DNA from: PALSA-505 sp036495485
GTDB taxonomy: Bacteria; Actinomycetota; Actinomycetes; Streptosporangiales; Streptosporangiaceae
Reading direction: 5' to 3'
Length of the DNA stretch: 49,329 nt
NCBI GenBank assembly: GCA_036495485.1
Contig: DASXMU010000134.1
Coordinates: 1-49,329, forward strand
Each line of letters opens with the position of its first letter. The stretch's first letter is position 1. Below are positions 26,731-34,922 of this stretch, piece by piece. Position numbers and translations under genes: made by a program. The notes beneath the pieces were generated by a model. It saw only the letters and a list, made by a program, of their open reading frames with translations, had not been told where the DNA came from and ran no database searches.

Positions 26731-26847
26731 GTCCTCGTCTCCTTAGCTCGATGGCCGCATTCCGCTATCCGCACGGGCAGTATCCCAGCACGGCAGTCCC
26801 GGCCGGGCGAGAGCCGGGAGAGTCGCCGCCCGGTGTGAGAATGCCGA

Positions 26848-26889
26848 CGCCCGGCCCGGCCTGCAGTGCAGGGACGGCCGGGCCGGGCG
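26848..26889. promoter_or_regulatory. Long perfect hairpin in the leader of the helicase gene
   Basis: CGCCCGGCCCGGCC (26848-26861) and GGCCGGGCCGGGCG (26876-26889) form a 14-bp stem with a 14-nt loop that ends 19 bases before the GTG start. It could act as an attenuator, or separate this unit from the divergent pgi promoter. Confidence 0.5.
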
Positions 26890-26908
26890 CTGGTAGCCTC
26901 TCGGCCTT

Positions 26909-28687
26909 GTGGGTGCCCCGCTGACCGTGACGCAGACCGACAGTGCTGCCCCCAGCGCTGCCCCCGCAGCCATCCTGCGGCAGGATCTGCTGCCCCCGCT
27001 GCGAGCCTGGCAGAGGCAGGCCTTCGATGAGTACTTCCGGCAGCCGAGGCGCGACTTCCTGCTGGTCGCGACCCCCGGAGCGGGGAAGACAGCCTACGCG
27101 CTGACGGTCACTGCCGAGCTGCTGGCCCGCCGTGAGATCGCCTCGGTCACCGTGGTCACGCCGACCGAGCACCTGAAGCACCAGTGGGCGCAGGCGGCGC
27201 AGCGGCTCGGGATCCCGCTGGATTCCGCCTACCGCAACTCCCAGGGCCGGGCGTCCGCCGACTTCACCGGGGTCGCGGTGACCTACGCCCAGGTGGCAGC
27301 TCATCCAGCATTGCACCGGCAGCGCACCGAAAACCGGCGCACCCTGGTGATCTTCGATGAGATCCACCATGCCGGCGACGCGCTGTCCTGGGGCGACGCG
27401 GTCAAGGAGGCGTTCGACCCGGCCCGGCGTCGGCTCGGGCTCACCGGGACGCCGTTCCGCAGCGACGCCAACCCGATCCCGTTCGTCACCTATATAGAGG
27501 AAGCCGGCGGCGGGAAGCGCAGCTCGTCAGACTACGTCTACGGGTACGGCCCCGGCCTCGGCGACGGTGTCGTCCGGCCGGTGATCTTCCTGGCCTACTC
27601 GGGTGAGATGCGCTGGCAGACCAGGGCCGGGGACGAGCTCAGCGCCACCCTGGGCGCGCCGATGACCCAGGACCAGCTCGCGCACGCCTGGCGGACCGCG
27701 CTGAACCCGGAGGGAGAATGGATCGGCCGGGTGATCGAGGCGGCCGACCGGCGGCTCACCGAGGTCCGCCGTGGCATGCCGGACGCGGCCGGCCTGGTGA
27801 TCGCCAGCGACCACGAGGCCGCCCGTGCGTACGCCGGGGTGCTGCGCCGGGTCACCGGGACCCGCCCGGTCGTGGTTCTCTCGGACGAGGCGGCGGCCAG
27901 TAAGAAGATCGCTGGCTTCGCGACCTCGGACGTCCGGTGGATGGTCGCCGTCAGAATGGTTTCCGAAGGGGTGGACATCCCCCGGCTGGCCGTCGGCGTG
28001 TACGCAACGAGCGTGAGCACGGCGCTCTACTTTGCCCAGGCGGTGGGCAGGTTCGTGCGGGCGCGCAGGCGCGGCGAGACCGCCTCGGTATTCCTGCCGT
28101 CGATCCCGGTGCTGCTCGGCTATGCCGCCGAGCTGGAGGCCGAACGGGATCACATACTGGCCGGGCGCGACGACGACGCCGAGGAGCAGGAGTTCGCCGA
28201 GGCGCAGCGCCAGCGGGACACGCCCGATACCTTCGATGAGCAGGCCTTCAAGCCGCTGGAAGCATCGGCACACTTCGACCGGGCGCTCTACGACGGCGGC
28301 GAGTTCGGCACCTCGGCCGAGGAGGAAGACTTCCTCGGCCTGCCCGGCCTGCTCGCCCCCGAGCAGGTCGCGCTGCTGCTGCGCAAACGCCAGTCCGAGC
28401 AGGTGACCACGCGGACCAAGCGGGCGGGCAGCGGCTCCGCCGGGCCGTTGGGAACGGTGCCCGCACAGACACCGGCCCCGCCCGCGACCACCCGCGAAGC
28501 GCTGGCCGCGCTGCGCAAAGAGCTCAACGGCCTGATCGCGGCCAGGCACCACCTGACCGGCCAGCCGCACGCCGTGATCCACCGGGCGCTGCGCCAGGCC
28601 TGCGGCGGCCCACCGCTGCCCGAGGCCACCGCCGAGCAGATCCGTGCCCGCATCGACACCATCCGCCGCTGGGCCGCCGCAACCTGA
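26909..28687 (+). CDS. SF2 DEAD/DEAH-box helicase-like protein
   Basis: 592-aa superfamily 2 ATPase. Motif I ATPGAGKT (K60), motif II DEIHH in VIFDEIHHAG, motif III TGTPFRSD, and C-terminal motifs VRMVSEGVDIPRL (V) and QAVGRFVRARR (VI) are intact. The N-terminal RAWQRQAFDEYF is a Q-motif-like region. An acidic linker and a helical tail (about 420-592) follow. GTG 26909 is the start that includes the Q-motif with a short leader. It resembles a widespread actinobacterial single helicase of unproven role, perhaps DNA repair. No nuclease or restriction partner is adjacent. Confidence 0.9.
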   Translation: MGAPLTVTQTDSAAPSAAPAAILRQDLLPPLRAWQRQAFDEYFRQPRRDFLLVATPGAGKTAYALTVTAELLARREIASVTVVTPTEHLKHQWAQAAQRLGIPLDSAYRNSQGRASADFTGVAVTYAQVAAHPALHRQRTENRRTLVIFDEIHHAGDALSWGDAVKEAFDPARRRLGLTGTPFRSDANPIPFVTYIEEAGGGKRSSSDYVYGYGPGLGDGVVRPVIFLAYSGEMRWQTRAGDELSATLGAPMTQDQLAHAWRTALNPEGEWIGRVIEAADRRLTEVRRGMPDAAGLVIASDHEAARAYAGVLRRVTGTRPVVVLSDEAAASKKIAGFATSDVRWMVAVRMVSEGVDIPRLAVGVYATSVSTALYFAQAVGRFVRARRRGETASVFLPSIPVLLGYAAELEAERDHILAGRDDDAEEQEFAEAQRQRDTPDTFDEQAFKPLEASAHFDRALYDGGEFGTSAEEEDFLGLPGLLAPEQVALLLRKRQSEQVTTRTKRAGSGSAGPLGTVPAQTPAPPATTREALAALRKELNGLIAARHHLTGQPHAVIHRALRQACGGPPLPEATAEQIRARIDTIRRWAAAT

Positions 28688-28758
28688 CCCGCTTCCCGCC
28701 CCGGCCACCCGGCCCGCCATGTCGTGGTTGTGGCAACCGCCGCCGGCTGACCGTGGCC

Positions 28759-28783
28759 TTGCGCCGCCGGTGTGGCGGCGCAA
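28759..28783 (+). terminator. Hairpin after the helicase gene
   Basis: TTGCGCCGCC and GGCGGCGCAA form a perfect 10-bp stem with a 5-nt loop, 72 bases after the stop. Confidence 0.6.
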
Positions 28784-28939
28784 TTGCCTCTTGCACTTCG
28801 CCCGGCCGGCTGCAAGAGATCTCCGTGACCCCCCCGGGAAGATCTACCGTTGCCCCTGCGGCCATGTTGGGCAAGCGTTGAAATACCTGGCATGGCCGGT
28901 GAACCTGGGCACGGTCTCACGGGGTACGGGGGTTCGGCC

Positions 28940-29161
28940 ATGGCGGACAACGCCGGGCGTGCGAAGCATGAGCTGAAAGGCCAGCGGCGGGCAGTGAGCG
29001 AGCACGTCGAGGAGTACAAGCGGAATGCGCGGGGGCAATCACTGGAGAAGGATTCCGCACTGAGGACGATCAGGATCGCGCAACGGCACATCGCCAAGCT
29101 GAAGTCCACACATCCCACCCTGAGCAACGACTCGTCCTGGGAGGACAACTGGCGCCCCTGA
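28940..29161 (+). CDS. Small basic hypothetical protein
   Basis: 73-aa, strongly charged and helical protein (MADNAGRAKHELKGQRRAV), ending in SNDSSWEDNWRP. No signal peptide or membrane span. A longer in-frame reading to 28850 exists, but the low-charge extension is unlike the rest. I believe similar short proteins occur in other actinomycetes, but I cannot assign a function. Codon use and composition fit a real gene. Confidence 0.65.
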   Translation: MADNAGRAKHELKGQRRAVSEHVEEYKRNARGQSLEKDSALRTIRIAQRHIAKLKSTHPTLSNDSSWEDNWRP

Positions 29162-29237
29162 GGACGGCGCTCTGATGGCAACCGCCCTCAGGGGAGCTTG
29201 ACCGGATCATCGCCGGCCGCGCGGGCCGCGTGCCGCT

Positions 29238-30863
29238 TCACCGGGCCGCGCTCTCCCGGATCCGCTGCGGGTGGCTGAGCCACCAGGACGCGGCCTCACG
29301 GGCCTGCCAGGGCATGTCGTCAAGGTCGCGGATCCGGGTGAGCAGGGGGTCGTTCCGGGACATGCCGAGCCCGTAGACGAGCCCGCGCAGGATTGCGCCG
29401 CCCGCCGGGGATGCGCCCCGCTTGAGCAGGTCGCGCTGGCGGTTGAACGCGCGCAGCCAGTAGACGTCGTCGCTGGTCCCGCCCAGGTGGCCGATGTTGC
29501 GGGCGGCGGAGGCGACGACCGGCACCGGGATCCCGGGGGTGAGGGTGAGCCGCTCCACTACGGGGCGCTCGGCCGGCCCGCCGAGCAGCCGCAGGGCGTC
29601 CATGATGCAGATGGCCAGGTCGGTCTGCACGGCGGCGATGCTGGACAGTTCGGTGGCCAGCACCGAGGCGACCGGCTCGCGATAGGGCGTCGCGTGGATG
29701 AGGAACGCGGCACACAGCCGCACGTCCGCGACGGGGCTGCAGAGCAGTTCGTCGACGAGCGTTTCCAGGGTCTCGTCGTAGACCCAGGACGCCTCGCGGG
29801 GCATCCGGGCCGAAGCGGCGGACACGATCCTGCGGACCCGGCTGGCGGCCGCGGGGCGCGTCCCGAGCCGGCCCGTCGTCAGGATCTGGCCCACCGTCTC
29901 GTCCTCGGTGAGCCAGGAGCGCATCTTCCTCGCCTCGCTGGTGGGAACGGCCTGCGGCATCTGCCGCAGCAGGCTCGCCGCCAGCGTCCTGGCGTCGTCG
30001 TGCCGGGCCGGGTCGCCGAGCAGGCTGACGACGACCGAGGCCAGGTACCTGACCTGCTCGGGTGTGAAGTGGCCGCGGGCGACCTTGCGCACACAGGCGA
30101 GCAGGGCGCCGTAGAAGGTCTTGTCACTGGTCGGGCTGGCGAGCTGAGCCAGCACGTGCTGGCTGGCGTCCGGGTGCCCGGTGACGTCCAGCGCGCAAAT
30201 TACCTCTATTCCGACCTGGTTCATCCGGTCTGCGCCGAGGCTGACGCATGCGGCTATGGCGGGCAGCTGGCCGACTGGGTGGTTGAGCAGCCTGACCAAT
30301 GCCCCAAACCGCTGCAGCCAGGCCACCCGGTCGGCAATGATCTGTTCCTGCAGCAGCCTCTCTGCCAATGTCGTCCATGCCGTTGACGGTGCAATGAAAA
30401 AATTTGGCTCCGATGATATCTCGCGGGTTAATTCATCCCATTCGTGGCCTGTCATCAGGCCACTGGAACTGGCCTTGTCGATCAGTTCGCTCACGCGACC
30501 GACAGGCACCGGGCCATTGCGCGGCAGGCTCCAGCCGTTTGTGCCCGGGCAGTCGGGATCCGGGCAGTAATAGGCGTGGACGTTGTCCACAGTGGCGCTG
30601 AGCAGGCCGCCAGGCAGGCCAAGCAGCTCCTCGTACCGCCGGATGGCCTGGTACGGGACCCGCAGGGTCGCGGTTTCCCAGCGGGAAATCTTGCTTTCGT
30701 TCGCCGTTCCCTGCCAGCATCCCCCCTGGAATGCCGCCGCGAACATCGAAGCTTTGGCCCACCGGTCGTCACGGCCGAAGAGCCGGTTCACCCGGAGCAC
30801 CCAGCCTATGTGCTTGCGTACCTGCAGACACGCTTGTACACCGGCGCTGCCGCCCGATTCCAT
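29238..30863 (-). CDS. XRE-type HTH protein with large HEAT-like C-terminal region
   Basis: About 541 aa. The N-terminal third begins with a helix-turn-helix (VRKHIGWVLRVNRLFG ... SKISRWETATLRVPYQAI), then a short segment with CPDPDCPG that could bind zinc. The rest is helical with repeated Leu/Ala pairs resembling HEAT/armadillo repeats. ATG 30863 is chosen because it starts just before the HTH; a longer reading to 31064 adds unconserved sequence. Similar HTH-plus-repeat proteins are common in filamentous actinomycetes, with role unknown. No partner gene is evident. Confidence 0.8.
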   Translation of the reverse strand: MESGGSAGVQACLQVRKHIGWVLRVNRLFGRDDRWAKASMFAAAFQGGCWQGTANESKISRWETATLRVPYQAIRRYEELLGLPGGLLSATVDNVHAYYCPDPDCPGTNGWSLPRNGPVPVGRVSELIDKASSSGLMTGHEWDELTREISSEPNFFIAPSTAWTTLAERLLQEQIIADRVAWLQRFGALVRLLNHPVGQLPAIAACVSLGADRMNQVGIEVICALDVTGHPDASQHVLAQLASPTSDKTFYGALLACVRKVARGHFTPEQVRYLASVVVSLLGDPARHDDARTLAASLLRQMPQAVPTSEARKMRSWLTEDETVGQILTTGRLGTRPAAASRVRRIVSAASARMPREASWVYDETLETLVDELLCSPVADVRLCAAFLIHATPYREPVASVLATELSSIAAVQTDLAICIMDALRLLGGPAERPVVERLTLTPGIPVPVVASAARNIGHLGGTSDDVYWLRAFNRQRDLLKRGASPAGGAILRGLVYGLGMSRNDPLLTRIRDLDDMPWQAREAASWWLSHPQRIRESAAR

Positions 30864-31140
30864 TGGCTGGTTACCTGTAATACCCGGGTTCACCACGGCA
30901 GCAATGATAGTTACGTTTCCGTAGTCAATCTTCCCGAAGTTATCGCTAATTGCGATTGTGCGATATAAGCGAGAATTACTGGTGTTACATTGGGATGGTG
31001 CTGATGTTCCAGTGACAGGACGTGCGGCTGTGAGCGGGCTGGGGGGCTTGCACTCTGGGTGCACGACTGCAACTGATCTTCAGCAGCCCGGCTGCCTTGC
31101 CTAGTGTTGGGCTCGCAGCTGGGCATGGGGGGAGCCGTGT
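30864..31140. other. Non-coding interval, likely promoter of the HTH/HEAT gene
   Basis: No gene recognised. The stretch 30880-31010 is AT-richer than its surroundings, as expected for a promoter or an Lsr2-bound region. Confidence 0.5.
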
Positions 31141-31173
31141 GGACCGGTGGTTTCCGGGGGGAACCACCGGTCC
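31141..31173 (-). terminator. Hairpin downstream of the acyl-CoA synthetase gene
   Basis: GGACCGGTGGTT and AACCACCGGTCC form a perfect 12-bp stem with a 9-nt loop, 80 bases beyond the stop codon of the leftward gene. Confidence 0.65.
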
Positions 31174-31252
31174 CGCATGTCTGGCCGATTGCGGTCGCCT
31201 GGCCGGCTGCGGGGCCGGGTGAGCGGCTTGGCTGAGCGGCTTACTGGGCGGC

Positions 31253-32824
31253 TTACTGGGCGGTGAGGTTCGGGGTGCCGCGGCGGAGGACGTACTTCTG
31301 GATCTTGCCGGTCGCGGTCTTGGGCAGTTCGCTGACGAAGGTCACCCCGTGCGGCGCCTTGAAGTGGGCCAGGCGCTCCCGGACGAAGGCGATCAGCTCG
31401 TCCTCGGTCGCGCTGGCGCCCTCGCCCAGCACCACGAACGCGTGCGGTGCCTCGCCCCACTTCGGATGGGGCAGGCCGACGATGGCGGCCTCCTGGACGG
31501 CCGGGTGACGCAGCACCGTCCCCTCCACCTCGATGGAGGAGATGTTCTCCCCACCGCTGATGATCACGTCCTTGATCCGGTCCCGGATCTCGATGTAGCC
31601 ATCGGGATGCACGACGGCGGCGTCGCCGGAGTGGAACCAGCCGTCTCCCATGGCTCGCTCGGTCGCCTCCGGGTCGTTGTAATAGCCCTGCATGACGACG
31701 TTGCCCCGGACGGTGATCTCGCCCAGCGTCTGCCCGTCGGCCGGGACTTCTTTGCCGGTATCGTCCACCACCCGCAGCTCGCCCGAGGTCAGCATCTCCA
31801 CTCCCTGCCGCGCCTTCACCACCGCCCGGTCGGCCGGCGCCAGCCCCTCGTGCTCGGGCAGCGGGGCGCAGACCGTGATGAACGGGGCCGTCTCGGTGAG
31901 CCCGTAGACATGCGTGACCTCCCAGCCGAACTCGCCCTCCAGCCGCTCGATGGTGGCCGCGGCAGGCGGCGCGCCCGCGGTGACCACCCGAACTCCGGCG
32001 GGCACCTCGCCCCTGGTCTGCGGCGAGGCGCTGGCGAGCGAGATCAGCACGGTGGGCGCCGCGCACAGCAGGCGCACGTTCTCGTCGCGGATCAGCCGGA
32101 ACACCGCCGCCGGATCGACCTTGCGCAGGCAGATGTGCGTGCCGGCGGCCGCCGTCACCGTCCAGGTGTAGGTCCAGCCGTTGGCGTGGAACATCGGCAG
32201 CGTCCACAGGTAGCTCTCGCCCACCGCGATCGGCAGGTGCAGCAGGGTGCCGATCGTGTTCATCGCCGCGTTGCGGTGGGTGATCATCACGCCCTTGGGC
32301 CTGGCCGTGGTCCCGCTGGTGTAGTTGATGCTGAGCAGGTCCTCCTCGTCGATCTCCGGCCGGGGGAAGCCGGGCGCCGCCGCGGCGATCGCCGCCTCGT
32401 ACTCCAGCCAGCCGTCCTTGGCACCATCGAGTGCCACGAAGTGCTCCACGCCCGGCATCTGGTCGCGGACGCCGTCCACGGTGCCGAGGTAGTCCCGGTC
32501 GGCGCAGACCACCTTGGCGCCCGAGTGGTTCACGATGTAGACGAAGTCATCCGCGGTGAGCCGGTAGTTGACCGGCACCAGCACGGCCCCGAGCTGTGGC
32601 ACCGAGTAGAACGACTCCAACTGGGCGTGGGTGTTCGGGGCGATGGTGGCGACCCGGTCACCGGGACGCACGCCGAGGCCAGCCAGCGCCGCCGACCAGC
32701 GGTCGCAGCGGTCGAAGAACTGCTCGTAGGTCAGCCGCAGCTCCCCGTCGACCACAGCCTCCCGCCAGCCGTGCAGGCGGCGGGTGCGGCGGGCGAAGTC
32801 GATGGGAGTCAGTGGTGTCTGCAC
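31253..32824 (-). CDS. Fatty acyl-CoA synthetase (AMP-forming, FadD-type)
   Basis: ANL-superfamily ligase, 523 aa, full length. The P-loop-like motif is INYTSGTTARPKGVMITH; VYGLTETAP (A5), GDAAVVHPDGYIEIRDRIKD (A7/A8 hinge) and the catalytic lysine in PKTATGKIQKY (A10) are all present. It makes acyl-CoA through acyl-AMP. The resemblance is to medium/long-chain FadD3-like enzymes; chain length cannot be read by eye. The GT87-like gene lies 29 bases upstream on the same strand, so they may be cotranscribed. Confidence 0.95.
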   Translation of the reverse strand: MQTPLTPIDFARRTRRLHGWREAVVDGELRLTYEQFFDRCDRWSAALAGLGVRPGDRVATIAPNTHAQLESFYSVPQLGAVLVPVNYRLTADDFVYIVNHSGAKVVCADRDYLGTVDGVRDQMPGVEHFVALDGAKDGWLEYEAAIAAAAPGFPRPEIDEEDLLSINYTSGTTARPKGVMITHRNAAMNTIGTLLHLPIAVGESYLWTLPMFHANGWTYTWTVTAAAGTHICLRKVDPAAVFRLIRDENVRLLCAAPTVLISLASASPQTRGEVPAGVRVVTAGAPPAAATIERLEGEFGWEVTHVYGLTETAPFITVCAPLPEHEGLAPADRAVVKARQGVEMLTSGELRVVDDTGKEVPADGQTLGEITVRGNVVMQGYYNDPEATERAMGDGWFHSGDAAVVHPDGYIEIRDRIKDVIISGGENISSIEVEGTVLRHPAVQEAAIVGLPHPKWGEAPHAFVVLGEGASATEDELIAFVRERLAHFKAPHGVTFVSELPKTATGKIQKYVLRRGTPNLTAQ

Positions 32825-32853
32825 GATATGCCTCCCTGGGCTGCGTCAGTGCT

Positions 32854-34215
32854 TTACGTGGTGGGGTTCACCTGGTGGGGGAGGCTGGCCGGCTGCGAGC
32901 CACCGGTGGCGCCGTGGGCTCGCCAGGCGCGCGCCGCGGCGGCGACCGCAACGGCCAGCATCACCAGGCCTGCGACGGCGAAGATGTTCCAGATTATGAG
33001 CTGACTCCCGTGCAGATGGTAGATCTCGTCCTGGGGATGCGGACCGACATTGAAGCCGATCATCCCGTAGTAGATCGCGAAGTCGCTGCTCCATGTCCAA
33101 TGCTGCGGCCAGCCACCGTACACGACCGCTACCGCCACGATCGACGCCAGGTAGCCGACGCGCGCCAAGCCGCCGGCCCTGACGGCCCGGTGAACCAGCA
33201 CGACGAGCACCGGGATCACCCACACCCAGTGCTGGTCCCAGCTGATCGGCGACACAAGCAGGCCGGTGATCGCGCAGGTCAGCCAGCCTTCCACCGGGTA
33301 TCCCCTGCGGTACAGCGCGGCCGCGGCAGCCAGCCCAATCACGCCGACTCCCACGGCGACCACCAGCCACACCGGTGTGGCCTGCGTCGCCCCGCCCATC
33401 GCCCGGGCGATGACGGCGTACAGCGACTGGTTCACCAGCGAGCCGACGTCGCCGGTGTTGCCCGCGTGCAGGAAGTACCCGGTCAGCCACCACTTGACGG
33501 ACGCGTGCGGCAGCACCGCGAAGCCGATCAGGATCGTGACGGCGACCGTGGCGGAGGCCACGACCGCCTGCCGGATCTTGCCGCACAGGATCAGGTAGGG
33601 GATGAAGATCAGCGGAACCATCTTGATCGCGGCGGCGACCCCGATTCCGGCGCCCTTCCACCAGCGCCGGTCGCTCTGGCCGAGGTCCCAGACGATCAGC
33701 AGCATCAGCAGGATCTCGATCTGGCCCAGGTGCAGCGCCCTGATCACCGGCTCCAGCCACAGGCAGAGCGCGGTGACAGCGAGCGTGCCGGTCAGCCGGC
33801 TCCGGGAGCTCCAGCCCAGCTGGCGGAAGGTCAGCCAGGCGATCACCGGCAGGGCGGCAATGCTGGCCACTGTCATCAGCCAGTGCAGGACGCCCACGCC
33901 CAGCTCGGAGGCGAGCGCGAACACCAGCCCGGCGAAGGGGGTGTAGGTGAACTTGATGTCGGTTTCGTGCGGGAGATGCCAGCTGTACAGCGAACCGGGC
34001 TGGGACCGGACGATCCGCCCGGCGTCGTTGTACACGTCGAGGTCGTACCAGCTGAGCTCGTGGTGACGGCTCAGGTAGACCGCGTAGGCCAGCAGCGAGA
34101 CCGTGAAAGCCAGGGCCGCGATGACAAGCCTGCGACCGCCGCCGTGACGGACGGGGGAAGTGGCGTTGCCCATGCCCTGCTGTCCGGAACCGGTCTCCGG
34201 CGTCCCTACCCGCAC
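32854..34215 (-). CDS. GT87-type polyprenol-phosphate-dependent mannosyltransferase-like membrane protein
   Basis: 453-aa integral membrane protein with about ten spans. YDLDVYNDAGRIV after the first span fits the catalytic-aspartate loop of GT-C enzymes, and FTYTPFAGLVFA and SPISWDQHWVWVIP are typical of the DUF2029/GT87 family (PimE and relatives). GTG 34215 is chosen over ATG 34173 because GGAGGG lies about 9 bases before it. It likely transfers a sugar to a lipid or glycan on the outer face of the membrane. Confidence 0.87.
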   Translation of the reverse strand: MRVGTPETGSGQQGMGNATSPVRHGGGRRLVIAALAFTVSLLAYAVYLSRHHELSWYDLDVYNDAGRIVRSQPGSLYSWHLPHETDIKFTYTPFAGLVFALASELGVGVLHWLMTVASIAALPVIAWLTFRQLGWSSRSRLTGTLAVTALCLWLEPVIRALHLGQIEILLMLLIVWDLGQSDRRWWKGAGIGVAAAIKMVPLIFIPYLILCGKIRQAVVASATVAVTILIGFAVLPHASVKWWLTGYFLHAGNTGDVGSLVNQSLYAVIARAMGGATQATPVWLVVAVGVGVIGLAAAAALYRRGYPVEGWLTCAITGLLVSPISWDQHWVWVIPVLVVLVHRAVRAGGLARVGYLASIVAVAVVYGGWPQHWTWSSDFAIYYGMIGFNVGPHPQDEIYHLHGSQLIIWNIFAVAGLVMLAVAVAAAARAWRAHGATGGSQPASLPHQVNPTT

Positions 34216-34411
34216 GATTGGCTTCCCTCCGTCCGGGCGCGCCCGCGCCCGCGGTCGTGCCCGTCCGCTGCTGCACCGCCCCGGGACACGACACTGCTAC
34301 CGGGACAGGATATGCGCGCCCGGGCGCTGACCCGGGGCGGTTCGGGACGGATTCGCCCGGGTGACTGCGCGGGCTCTTGGCACGGTCGCTTTTGCGTGGC
34401 CGCTTGCGGGG

Positions 34412-34891
34412 TCAGAGCAGGCCGCGGGTGCGGGCGATGCGGGCGTCGAGGTCGGCGAGGAAACCCTTGATGGCCGCCCGCTTGGCTTCGACCGTGGCCC
34501 GCAGGTTCTGCTGCAGGCCGAGGCTCTCCAGCAGCAGGTTCTTGCGGTCGGCGTCGCCGGTGCTCTCGTCGTGGTAGGCCAGCTTGATCTCGGCCAGCCT
34601 GTCCTCATTGCGCAGCACGACGGCGATCTCATCGAGATTGAGGCCGAGCAGGGTCTGCAACTGGCGGATGCGCGCCACCCTGGCCAGATCGTCGGCCGAG
34701 TAGCGGCGCAGCCCGCCCGGCGTACGGCCGGACGGGGTGATCAGGCCGATCTGCTGGTAATAGCGCAGCGCTCGCTGCGACACCCCGGCCCGCGCCGCGG
34801 CCGCGCCGATGCCGAGCAGCGGCTCACGGGCCTGGGCCGGCTGTTCGGGTTGCGCTAGCTTCGCGGTACCGGCGTGGGCTGGCGTGCTCAT
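34412..34891 (-). CDS. MerR-family regulator of the adjacent MFS exporter
   Basis: 159-aa MerR protein with winged HTH (LLGIGAAAARAGVSQRALRYYQQ) and a C-terminal coiled region (EIKLAYHDESTG ... LDARIARTRG). Unlike the MerR at 22563 it has no cysteine cluster, so it probably senses an organic compound. ATG 34891 lies 31 bases after the MFS stop on the same strand, making an exporter-regulator operon. The palindrome at 36898-36915 ahead of the MFS gene is its probable binding site. Confidence 0.88.
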   Translation of the reverse strand: MSTPAHAGTAKLAQPEQPAQAREPLLGIGAAAARAGVSQRALRYYQQIGLITPSGRTPGGLRRYSADDLARVARIRQLQTLLGLNLDEIAVVLRNEDRLAEIKLAYHDESTGDADRKNLLLESLGLQQNLRATVEAKRAAIKGFLADLDARIARTRGLL

Positions 34892-34922
34892 CGGCCCGGC
34901 GGTTCCCTTCGGCGGGTCTGGC

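Noticed and set aside
25552..26838. 428-codon plus-strand frame opposite pgi
   Set aside because: His/Val/Gly-rich antisense shadow of pgi with no family pattern.
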